A stretch of 64,000 nucleotides of DNA from Scilla litardierei. Taxonomy: Eukaryota > Streptophyta > Magnoliopsida > Asparagales > Asparagaceae. The DNA lies in NCBI GenBank assembly GCA_030789695.1, contig CM061132.1, positions 159,012,817 through 159,076,816 of the forward strand, read 5' to 3'. A program made the position numbers and the translations under genes. Numbering within the stretch: position 1 is the first letter of the stretch; the number at the start of each line of letters is the position of its first letter. Below the pieces are notes generated by a model, which saw only the letters and a program-made list of their open reading frames with translations, made no database searches and was not told the DNA's origin. Shown here piece after piece: positions 54,958 to 64,000 of the stretch.

Positions 54958-55077
54958 TGTTATGAATAGGCCCAATGGGCCAATTGGGTATCCAACCCAC
55001 TATTGAAAGTTATAAATACACGGGTAGAGGGCTCCAAACCCCTTACACCTATTTCTCCCTAAATTCCCTTCACAACA
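54958..55077 (+). repeat. Copia 3' LTR
   Basis: 120 bp with one substitution (G to A) relative to the 5' LTR. Confidence 0.95.
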
Positions 55078-55082
55078 AGTCT

Positions 55083-55140
55083 TTTAATTTTGAAGGAATT
55101 TTTTAAATCATACAATTTACAGATTGGTTCATATAAGTCT
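55083..55140. repeat. 58-bp duplicated flank, right copy
   Basis: Direct repeat of 48241-48298 with about five differences, immediately beyond the AGTCT duplication. Confidence 0.85.
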
Positions 55141-55224
55141 TGCCTAAGTTTTAGTTAAATTTGAAATACTTTCTGTTAAAAATTAAAGGAATATATCATG
55201 TTCTTTTAACTTTCTCATCCTAAG

Positions 55225-56250
55225 TCATTGCCAGCATCCACCTCCTCCTCCCATGAACTGACAACCTCGTTACCTGTCCTCTTTGTCCTCATCCACGTCA
55301 TCCCTCATCTCATCTCCTCCTTTGCCTCCTCCCCCAAACTTTCTTCCTCTGCCTCTTCACCCAAACCATCATTCCTCCTTCCCTCTCCTCATCCTTCTTG
55401 CCCAAACCGTTATTCCTCCTTCCCTCTCCTCATCCTCCTCGTCCAAATCACCGTTCACCCTATGGGATATCAAACATTGTCCCACATCGGCTAGACAAGG
55501 GGATTTAAGGGGTATAAATATGGTAATTAAATCTTCATTGGCATGAGGCCTTTTGCCCAAGAACAAAATCATGTGGGCCTTGTGAAGACCCATAGTGGAC
55601 AATATCATACCAATGTAGAGATGAGTTGAGCCATATTTAAGACCCCAACAAGTGATGTCAGAGCTAGGCCCCTAACTAAGCCATATGGAATTGAGATCTC
55701 GAGTAATGATTTGGACTTCACATAAGGCATCCCTCTCTGTGCAGTGAAGATGTGACTCGATCGAGCAGATGTGTGTCACCCGTTGAAGATCAAATTGATT
55801 GGTTAATGATGTGCCTCCAAGCTGCCAAGCTATGAACGGATCAAGCTGATTAGTCAAGAGGTGACTATGTGAGACTATGTTTGAGGTGGAGATTTGTGGG
55901 ATATCAAACATAGTCCCACATCAGCTAGACAAGAAGATTTGAGGGGTATAAATATGAAAATTGAATCTCTATTGACATGAGACGTTTTAGAGAGAGCCCA
56001 AGAACAAAACCATGCGGGCCTTGTGAAGGCCTAGAGAAGACAATAAACTATCTTCATTCCCTCTCATTTTCCTCCTCATGCTTATCTAAACCGTCAGTCC
56101 CTACTTCCCTCTCCTCCCCCTTCTTCCTCAAATCATCGCCGCCATCCTCATCCTCCTCCTCCACAAAACCATTGTTTACTCCACATTCCTCCTCTTCATC
56201 CTCCCTATCTAAACAATCACTGCCATCAACTTTTAATATCAGAGCGAGCT
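55225..56250. repeat. CT-rich degenerate repeat array, split by a TRIM
   Basis: Repeats built on CCTCTCCTCATCCTCCT and CCAAA(C)CGTC or CACCG on both sides of the TRIM (55225-55460 and 56054-56250). Short open frames of Ser/Pro or Leu/Pro are by-products of the composition. Confidence 0.6.
55461..56053 (+). mobile_element. TRIM (miniature LTR retrotransposon), 3' LTR truncated
   Basis: 5' LTR 55461-55650 (190 bp, TATGGGATATC...CCCCAACA). The primer-binding region AAGTGATGTCAGAGC is close to the initiator-Met type. The internal region is 244 bp. The purine tract GAGGTGGAGATT leads to the 3' LTR from 55895 (TGTGGGATATC). The 3' LTR is lost from about 56053. Both LTRs have GGGGTATAAATATG as promoter core. 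There is no coding capacity, as in TRIM elements, which are moved by enzymes from other elements. Confidence 0.82.
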
Positions 56251-56999
56251 TCGAGTCACCATGAAAGCTCAGAGGGTGAAGATGACGCAACTAGCAAAAG
56301 GAATAATCATTTGGAAAAAATGATACAAAAGATGTAGAGCTAAGCCTCAGATGGCCTTCAATCATTAGCAGTAGATTGTCCATGAACAAACTAGCAAGAA
56401 GATAGCAAGAACGTACTTTAGCTTGGAAAATTGGCAACAAATCAAGTTGCCCTAACTTCCTAATTTTCGATCTTCAATGCATAGTTTCAAGTCTAGGCGA
56501 ACAAATTTGATTGGATGGGCCTATAAAAAGAACTCAGGGAAACAATCTAATTGGCAAGAAGAGGAATGAACTAATTCTAGAAGGAGCAGCATCAATCGAG
56601 GTAAACTTCTAGTCAAAATTTTGATTCAATCAGCATAATTGATCAGCAATGTTAAGATATTAATTATTAGAGTAAGTTTATTGTGTATGTCTCTTGGTAC
56701 AGTGTACTACTATTCTAGGTTCATGTATTTTCTTGTGAGAGTCTATTTGTTTCTTGTGTTGGCTCTTTGGCTTTTGTGTCCAATCATGGTTCACGGGTTA
56801 TATATACGAGGGATATCTCTTGTAACCAAATCAACAAGCAATACAAGCTATCTTCTTCTTCATCAAACTTAATAAGAGAATTGGTAATTGAAAGATGGGT
56901 AGTCTACAGAAATTCCAATCTTATTACGTCCTGAATTTCCAATCTTTGAGTGGACTAAAGATGTTTATTCTTGTTCATTCCGATGTTAAAAAAGATGTT
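56251..56999 (+). repeat. LTR-like remnant
   Basis: Non-coding. GGTTATATATACGAGG at about 56797-56812 followed by TAACCAAATCAACAAGCAATACAAG looks like the promoter and R region of a copia-type LTR. Boundaries are not visible. Confidence 0.35.
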
Positions 57000-58310
57000 A
57001 TTCCTGGAATCTTGGGTTAACTCTGCAGCAAATCTTTGATTATTATAAAACAATAAAGAAACCGGGTTAAAACTTATGCATTCTATATGAACGAGGAAGC
57101 TCTCTAGTGGTTTGAATATGTAAAATCAATATAGATTATTTCTTGATATTGAAAAAGTTTAAAGAAGATCTTGTGTCTAGGTTTCCTAGATTAGAAAAAC
57201 CATTGAATTCTTTGTCAGATCTACGATAGCATGGCAATGTTAGAGAGTATTATCAGAAATTTAAGTTTGATCCTCTTGAATTATAAATATTGTTGATGAA
57301 TAGAATCTCGATGGGCCTAATCAAACCACGAGGATGCGTATTCTCGCAATAGATTGAAACTCGACAGGTTAGTTTTGCCATACTGAGGAGTGAGTCCTTC
57401 GATGTATGTCTGAAACAGATACAAAGCTTGTCAGCCTCAACGGAGGAGAGTGGCCCTCCGATCAGACTCTGATGCTTAAGGTAGATTCAAGCAGAGGAAG
57501 AAAAGGCATCGGCTAGAGGTAGCCGCCGCTAGGGTTTGGAGATAGGAAAAGTGTTAGGGTTTTTGTGAGAGGAACTAGCATACCTCATAGAGGGAGAGGT
57601 TCCCCTCTATTTATAGAATTGGGGGGCAGCTTTACCACATCAGGTGGTCCCTTGTTCTCTTTTGTAACTGAAATACCAGCCGGGATTTTAGGCGTAATTA
57701 CATGGATTCGGTATGTGCCCATCATAACTGTCTCGTGATAAAACTGTACATGCACCCCCTGTCGAAAGGTAACGCATGCCTCCCCTGACGGCACTAGCAG
57801 CCCCGTATGCTTTGGACGGGCATGGTGATAATGACCCGTAGAGGGCGCAAACTGATCACGTGAGGTTGCCATATGGTGTGGCCTGAGCCGACCGAGCAGA
57901 GTGGTTGGTAGTATCAAGGGCCAGAGAGTTAATGTGTCTGTGGATTCTAATTCCGCACATAGCTTCATTAATCCCAAATTGGAAAAATCACTGGGTTTGA
58001 TGTTTGACAACTATCTGGCCCATCCACATTTTAGTAACTCATTAACACTGCATTCAAACTATGACTTAAGATATTTGTACTTAATTTTTGATGACACATT
58101 GGTTTACTGCCTTACTTGATACACACATTTGTTGCGCTTGCAAAATGTACTCAAAATTTTGAAAGAAACCATTTTTTCCGAAAATTGTCAAGGTGTCGGT
58201 TTGGGCAACAATCAACTGAATATTTGGGGCATGTGATATATCAGGACAAATTGAAGCAATACTCAAGTAGCCAACACCTAAAAAATGTCAGCTTTTAGGG
58301 GTTCCTAGGG
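57000..58310 (+). pseudogene. Decayed Ty3-type gag, protease and RT fragments
   Basis: Broken frames show a gag segment at 57060-57290 (MNEEAL.WFEYVKSI, then PRLEKPLNSLSDLR and YYQKFKFD). An aspartic-protease segment at 57895-57990 reads GSIKGQRVNVSVDSNSAHSF, with the catalytic D-S-G turned into D-S-N. The end of an RT lies at 58080-58260 (FDDTLVYCL, CRFGQQSTEYLGHVI). Most of the RT, RNase H and integrase are gone. About 600 bases of unrelated DNA separate gag from protease. Confidence 0.7.
57300..57890 (-). repeat. Probable LTR-type insert within the decayed Ty3 copy
   Basis: GC-richer than its surroundings. The minus-strand CTATAAATAG at about 57605-57614 is a TATA box. The minus frame 58010-57585 has no recognisable motif. 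No flanking duplication was found, so the boundaries are approximate. Confidence 0.35.
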
Positions 58311-58712
58311 ATTGAGATGGAAAGTTCCAATAAGGATCAGGGGATTTGAAAAACAAAGAGCCATATGCACTCCTATATATAGCACAACTGCACAACAATA
58401 CAAACTCTTGTGTAATTGAATATATCTGTGTTATCTATGTACAAGATTGTGACAAAGCATAAACTGAAAAAATTGCCAGAACAATTTTATTCCTACTCTT
58501 TCCTTCATGGATCAAATAAACTGATACATATTGTAGATTTGATTACAAATTTCATGGAAGATCATGTTACAATTAATACCCGAAAGACACTGCCCTGATG
58601 TTCTCTACTGTCAGTATATTAGCTTCTAGCAACTCTCGAGCTGATTGTCAATGTTTGTGCCTCTAAACCAATGAAAAACGTGCAAGGCTTCCCCATTCAT
58701 CATGTGTTATCA
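58311..58712. other. Region between the Ty3 remnant and the PHS1 stop codon
   Basis: CCTATATATAGC at about 58371-58382 followed by a C/A-rich stretch suggests another LTR remnant. The right part includes the 3' untranslated region of PHS1. No gene is seen. Confidence 0.4.
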
Positions 58713-61700
58713 TCAACAAGACAACCTACCGTTGAGCAAGTGAGATGGTTCCCGAGCAGGGGTGACATCGCTGCCAGTGCGAGTAATCTTCAGCCCCTCC
58801 AATGATTTCAGAATCTCCATTGTCATGGCGCTGTCGACGCTTCCTGAGGATATCTTCTTGTGCGATTTCTGAAGGTGGAGCTTCAATGAGCTCGTGCTGA
58901 GACCTGCGTTCTTACCGCAGATCGGACAAACCTTCATCGCTGGCCGTTTATGCTGCCAATCCATGGATGCTCTCCCGTGCAGTGTCCGATCAAGATCAAG
59001 AAGAACCTTCCCAAACCCATCGTTAGGTTGAGCTCGGCGATGAACCTTTTTCAGCAGGGTCCAGGCTTCTAAAAGAGTGAACTTTCTGAAGTAAAACATG
59101 AATAAGTAATTTCCTTTTGTCTCTCTTTCCCGTTTAATGATTTAGGTCATGATTTTTAAGGATATGATTGGTGAGTAGTGTTATCATGTGATTAGTGTTA
59201 TCGCCAGAATAGAAAGATGATGTTGAATGCAAACATGGACATTCAGCATCAACAAACCAACCCTTTTCTACCAGTGTTGCGTCAAATTTTTGGCAGCTTT
59301 TAATTTCGGAAATTTGATTCGAATCTCTCCTATGACTTCCAAATTACTCTTTTCTAATGGTTTTTTTAGTAAATGTTATGTCTACCCTAATTCATGTGAA
59401 TTTGTTTTCTTAGCGCATAAAATAGGTCAAGACGGCTCATGCTGCTATGATCCTACAGAAAAAAATTAATTTGTTGTGGTAGGGGTATGTCTTGTTTACA
59501 GCAATATGTAGTACTCTTTATTACCCCAATTCCTTTAAGCGTCTCCCCAAAAAGTTTACTGTTTTAGCATTATGCCACATTTTTATTGTCATCTTGATCT
59601 ATTTTGTCATAAGAACATACCTGCAGAATATCATGGTAAGCATGAATATAGTTTATTCTAGCAATGGATCTCCTATTATTCCATTATTTTAGGCTCAAAG
59701 GATACCATGATAACTACGTTCGCTTCAAGCGGTACCACAATTGACTTGGTAAGCGAAGAACCCGATAAACAGGAAATATTACTTACTTCCTCAACATCAG
59801 ATGGGCAATGACAACTGTAGCACTTCGACTTTTCCCTTCAAAGCAATGGACCAAAACCTTACCACCAGATCGCTCAACATCATCGATGAAATCAGAAGCT
59901 TCTTCAAAGAGATCTCTGATGTTGGCATCATCGTTATCGCTTATCTGCATAGAGAATATGATTTGTTAGCTTAGCAACTGGCTTTTATTTGCTACTCCAA
60001 CATGGCCCATTGCATTGGCGTGGCATGTATAAACTATAAAGAGTACTAATTACAGACTTGAAGCTAGAAAAGATGTTTCAAATATTACATATCAGACTCC
60101 AGTGACAATCCTTTTTTAGTCTGAAATTAACTATTTGGAAACATATACAATTACAATTAAACTTTTTCTTTAGCAGTATTGTTTTAGACCTTTTCCTTTT
60201 GGCAAATTAGCATAATTAGGTGCATTCCTTTTCACTGAGCAACTGCTGCTTCAACGGCAGAAAACTATAAAGAAGAATTCAGCAATGCATGACAATGCAG
60301 ACCATTAACAATCACAACTGAATAGAATAAAAAGGCTTAGTTATTTAGACCTAATTTCAGAACAAGAAGACAAATTAACAAGAACTTTTGACCTAAGCAT
60401 ATCAAGGCTAGAAAAAAATTACAAAATAAAAAATAAAAAATTAAGAGACAAAGGGCAAAGCTCTTACTGAAAAATTTTTGTATTCAAAAAGGTCAGGATA
60501 CTGAGTATCTGATTGACCAATTTCATTTGAACACAAGCACAAGATATGTGTGATGCCCAAGTGCTGTAGCGTGTGCACGGACCTTGCAGCAAGAGCTCCA
60601 CCGATAAACAGGTTACCTGTTACTAGAGATGGCCTCTCCGTGCTTGCAGCATCTGAGATCAACGCTATTCTCTCAAGGATATGCTCAAGACGAACCTGCA
60701 AGATTGGATACCCCTTTCAATACACTTAAAGTATGATGAATACAGCTAGAGATATGCAGAGAAACGTGATTACCTTCAATTCATAAGCATCAACAACGCT
60801 GGTGCTATCACTCCCCTCAAAAAAGCCTGTAGTAAAGTTGTTTTCCTGGCACAACTTAACCACGTCTGTCCTTAATATGTCATTCCACTGTTCCAACTCC
60901 CTTTGTAAATCAGCATCAATCTATTGCCGGCATAAGCAAATTATATTAGAGCTGAAGACAAGTGTTCCAGAACAAAAAGTACAATACCAAGAAGCGTTAT
61001 AAAAACCGATAATTTAATGTCTAATACTTGAATAATACACAGGATATACGAAACGACTGTAAAGTGAATCCAAAAAAAGATTATGACTGCGCAGAAAATT
61101 TGAAGGATTCAAATGATAATTTCATAAATTCAAGGAATGAGAACTTTCTACTGTGAGGCTACAAATTTTGGAATTTAACTGTAGAATTAACTGTAACTAA
61201 CATTTAATTCATATCTCCATATTATGTACAATCAAACAGCATGTAGAAATTAGAATATCAAAACCTTCCAACTTTTCAACCGTAACAGCTTAGGATATTT
61301 ACGCTTGCCATATACATAATTGCATATATAACATTTTTTCTGCACAAAAATTCACTTCACCAATGGATTACAATTAAATTTCAAATTAAATTACAATATG
61401 ATCACAATTATAAACTACATATCCTATTTTCTTTTATGAAAAGATGACTTTCCTTCATCTAAAAATAGATATGCAAAATACTCTTATAAATGGGCTCTAA
61501 CCTTTGTGAACTTATGGAAGTCACGAAGCTTCATAGTCATACGCAAACTACGAGAAACATCACCACCTCCTTTAGAACATCTCCCGCTCCAATTTTCTCG
61601 AGAAAGAGGAGAAGAGATGTCAGGACTTCCTCTATAGCCTATAGATGAAGACTTTGGAGTAGATTTGTGATTATCTGAGTCACTCGAATCTGCATTAGCA

Positions 61701-63151
61701 TCATTTAAAAACCGTTCTTTTGTTGCAGGGGCTGGCGAATTGAAGCCCAAACCAGCTGAATGCGATGGCGAGTCTGAAACCCAAGAATCATCCTTGTCAG
61801 GCACTTCAAAGCTTTTAATTATAGACATGAAGACCCGCAGAAGACCATCCAGTTTCTGGTAAAGCGTGAGGAGAAATAGATGAAACCCCTGCAAATCCCT
61901 CAAGGCTGCACGAAAACCACCTCGAAACTCGTGAACAACGGCTGCCATGTCAATGTCATGCAATGAAGAGCTAGAATCTATTGGTTCCGCAGCCTCAGGT
62001 GCCGGCAACCCCAGCTTACCACCAGAAATTTCATATAATATGTTAGAAGAGTATTCTGAATTGTTAAGTATGAGCTCTACCACCTTTGGGTATCGTTCTT
62101 GATCTTTTGCACGTTTCCCGACAGGTGGTCGGCGTGGAACACCAGTGTCAATAGCAACAACATGGAAGTCATCATACTTGGTCTCATTGTCAGCATTCTG
62201 AGACAACTGTTCAGGATCTTGGCACACTAATCTTCCGTTTACTGAATATGCTCGTTTCTTCTTCTGGAGGGTTTTAATTACTTGTTGCCGAGTGGAAAAA
62301 TTATATGCTTCCTCCAAGGCATCTAGTTTAGCAGAGGCCACTTTATCTGCAAGTAACAAATTTGCAGGATTTCCACGCCACCCTAGCTCACGGCAAGGAA
62401 GTCTGTCCTCGTTCCTTAGCACAAGGTCCAACATCAAGACCCTGCCAAGGGCTGCAGCAGTATTCCCAGCAGCTCCCTGTGAACCAAAGGCATCTGAACT
62501 TTCTAGCAGAGGCGAGCCGTGAACGTAGCTGCAAAAAGGAAATGTGTTGATGATGGGAAAAAATGTCGGTTTCTATTAGAGAATTTATCATTGAAAATAA
62601 TGTGACATTTACTTCATCAAAAGCAAACATCGACTCATTTCAAGAGCTTCCAGCAATTCTGAACATGTAATTTCACCAAACTCGTCGCCAACTGACACTG
62701 CTGCTTCTCGTGCCTTTTCTGCAGCATCCTTGATAGTTTGCCATTCAAGGTTGGTATTATGGACCACTCTAGCCTGCAGGGTAAGAATATAAGCAGGACA
62801 AACAGAAAAGATAATATTGAAAAAGTAAAATTGATACAGACTTGGGGCGTGCGAACTCCAAGCCATTTTGCAAACTCATAGCCCAGACGCTCCGATTGTG
62901 TCGCCATTCGTGAAGAAGCTATCTTTATTACTGCTGCTGCTTCTTTTGCAAACAGATCGGTATCGTCTGGGGTGTTAAATAAAGCAAAGAAAACTACACC
63001 CCCTGAGTTCACAGTGACCTGGATTAAATAAAAAAGAGGGTGAGCTCCAATCAAGTCAAGAGGGAGTAGATAAATACCCGTTAATTTACCATATTTAACT
63101 AGAGAAGGAGCTGAAGCCGCACAGAGCAGACTTCCCTGTTTGAGCTGGCAC
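58713..63151 (-). CDS. PHS1: PHS1-type kinase-like and dual-specificity phosphatase, 5' end outside the window
   Basis: Exons on the minus strand: 63151-63100 (tentative), 63018-62842, 62773-62613, 62528-61502, 60920-60774, 60695-60468, 59944-59787 and 59085-58713. All introns are GT-AG and phases agree, giving about 773 residues without the N terminus. The first half is the actin-fragmin-kinase-like domain (SERLGYEFAKWLGV, RCLLLM, MLDLVLRNEDRLPCR, AIDTGVPRRPP). Ser/Asp-rich linkers follow, then the phosphatase domain (LFIGGALAARSV, SDNDD with the general-acid Asp, and VLVHCFEGKSRS with the catalytic Cys and Arg). The C terminus has a C2H2-like finger CPICGKNAGLSTSSLKLH. In Arabidopsis PHS1 controls cortical microtubules: the kinase part phosphorylates alpha-tubulin and the phosphatase restrains it. 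By comparison with that family about 150 N-terminal residues are missing here. Confidence 0.9.
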
Positions 63152-63690
63152 CTCAAATAATTTAAATTTTACGTGGTTGATAACCGCATACAGTTAAGTT
63201 GAAAATGCAGAGTTATAAATCTTAAATTTAAATGTACATTTATAGTATCAAGCCAAAAACTTATTGAAAAATTATTTTTGCATTAAGAAATCCCATTTCA
63301 AGGGTATTATAAGGTATATTATTCGGTCATTACTGTTAGAATAAAATTACACTCCAAAGGACATCATAGTTTGTTTTTTAAAACTATCTCGCATGTTGGT
63401 CCCTCACAAACATAAGGTTGCATCATGAAATAAGCTTATAATATGTATGACACTTATTCCTACCCAAAAATGACGTGTGTTCATCCGTGTCTGACACTTA
63501 CAAATATGTATATAATTATTCACCTTGGGTTTATGTACCACATGAATTATGTAATACTCTCTTTTGATAAAATGTACTTTTTATTGATCAATCACTAGAA
63601 TCAAGTTCTTTTTATATGAATAAAAACCCACAATATATAGTAAATATATATTATGAGATTAATGTGTATCAGGTAACACCTGACCAACTT
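63152..63690. other. AT-rich intron or 5' region of PHS1
   Basis: No exon can be supported. The first PHS1 exons must lie beyond 64000 or have been lost. Confidence 0.4.
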
Positions 63691-63697
63691 GGGACAG

Positions 63698-63794
63698 GTG
63701 CGCTGACGTAGCGGTCTACCATTGGCCGCCCATAAAGCAAAAAGTATTTTTTATCTTTATGGACCGCCAATGGTAGGTCGTCACGTCAGCGCAC
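63698..63794. repeat. 97-bp foldback
   Basis: Two 40-base arms (63698-63737 and 63755-63794) pair with about seven mismatches around a short A/T loop. The arms include GTGCGCTGACGT and CTACCATTGG. No target duplication is obvious. It could be a short MITE or a hairpin RNA source. Confidence 0.75.
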
Positions 63795-63809
63795 TGATGC
63801 GATTGGGGT

Positions 63810-64000
63810 ACGTCGAATGAGTACGAGCGGTGCGGCAAATGTGGACGAGATCTCAATTGGTAATAGTTTATTGGGAAATCATACTATTAAATGAGAGACT
63901 ATTAAATGAGAGAGTGATTTTAGGCACCTCATTTGGTAGGGGTTTAATGGGAAATGATGTGATTGGATGGTGCGGCAAATCATACGAGCGGTGCGGCAAA
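63810..64000. repeat. GAGCGGTGCGGCAAA repeats at the right edge
   Basis: GAGCGGTGCGGCAAA occurs at about 63824 and at the very end (63986-64000), with a shortened GGTGCGGCAAATCA at about 63969. ATTAAATGAGAGA is repeated at 63886-63912. Probably an edge of another repeat family. Confidence 0.5.

Larger units (their letters stand above)
48299..55077 (+). mobile_element. Young copia retrotransposon with 120-bp LTRs
   Basis: 6,779 bp. LTRs 48299-48418 and 54958-55077 are 120 bp each and differ at one base. Target duplication is AGTCT (48294-48298 and 55078-55082). The primer-binding region CGTTATCAGCACG follows the 5' LTR directly, and an AAGGGGAAG purine tract precedes the 3' LTR. gag and pol lie in separate reading frames, and pol is open for 1,167 codons with all catalytic motifs. 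One frameshift in gag is the only visible lesion. The domain order protease, integrase, RT, RNase H makes it copia; the Ale/Retrofit-like assignment is an inference. Confidence 0.93.

Noticed and set aside
59227..59692. Small plus-strand frames inside the PHS1 region
   Set aside because: They lie in the 701-bp intron between the last two PHS1 exons and show no coding features.
63018..63156. The 173-codon frame starting MRCQLKQG as the true N terminus of PHS1
   Set aside because: Reading straight through includes an intron with an acceptor at 63019-63020. The family is longer, so the window lacks the real start.

Overview
The window is nuclear DNA of a flowering plant, most likely a eudicot (my inference from AT-rich GT-AG introns, CT-rich intergenic DNA and the gene and transposon families; the species cannot be fixed). 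About four fifths is transposable-element sequence. Three host genes are supported: a secreted PMEI-domain protein (37918-38640, minus), a small two-exon protein with a mitochondrial-type N terminus (40243-41051, plus) and most of a PHS1-type kinase-like/dual-specificity phosphatase gene (58713-63151, minus, running off the right edge).

Positions 1-37166 form a nest. Decayed Ty3-type LTR pieces (about 300-2395, resuming at 37172) were hit by an element now reduced to a solo LTR (2396-37166, TSD GACTC on both sides). Into that LTR two copies of one gag-protease-only, Tat-like Ty3 family inserted in opposite orientations. Element 1 is 3794-15623 (+, TSD CTGGT) and element 2 is 16034-37093 (-). 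All four of their LTRs are 1,128 bp. The family carries gag and protease, no reverse transcriptase or integrase, a 212-bp tandem array, a 57-bp tandem array, and antisense three-exon genes (called aORF here). Element 2 was in turn invaded by an Athila-type Ty3 element (20261-30997, -), which lacks gag and protease and has lost the end of its 3' LTR.

Positions 37172-48298 are the gene-bearing part. PMEI is followed by two adjacent Tourist-like MITEs, the mitochondrial-type gene, a third and older relative of the Tat-like family (41280-44722) whose aORF contains a hAT-type MITE, and a decayed copia element. Positions 48299-55077 are a young copia element with 120-bp LTRs, TSD AGTCT, an open pol frame and separate gag and pol frames next to good splice signals. 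A TRIM, further decayed LTR elements, PHS1 and a terminal foldback complete the window.

The observations I rate highest are these. (1) Each Athila LTR holds five consecutive hairpins with different stems but the same 14-base loop containing the palindrome TTGCAA; one stem shows a compensatory double substitution between the two LTRs. (2) The Tat-like family has two diverged antisense genes, and the two copies have each damaged the opposite one. (3) The nested Athila looks older, by LTR divergence, than the element that contains it. (4) The copia element appears to use splicing to express pol.
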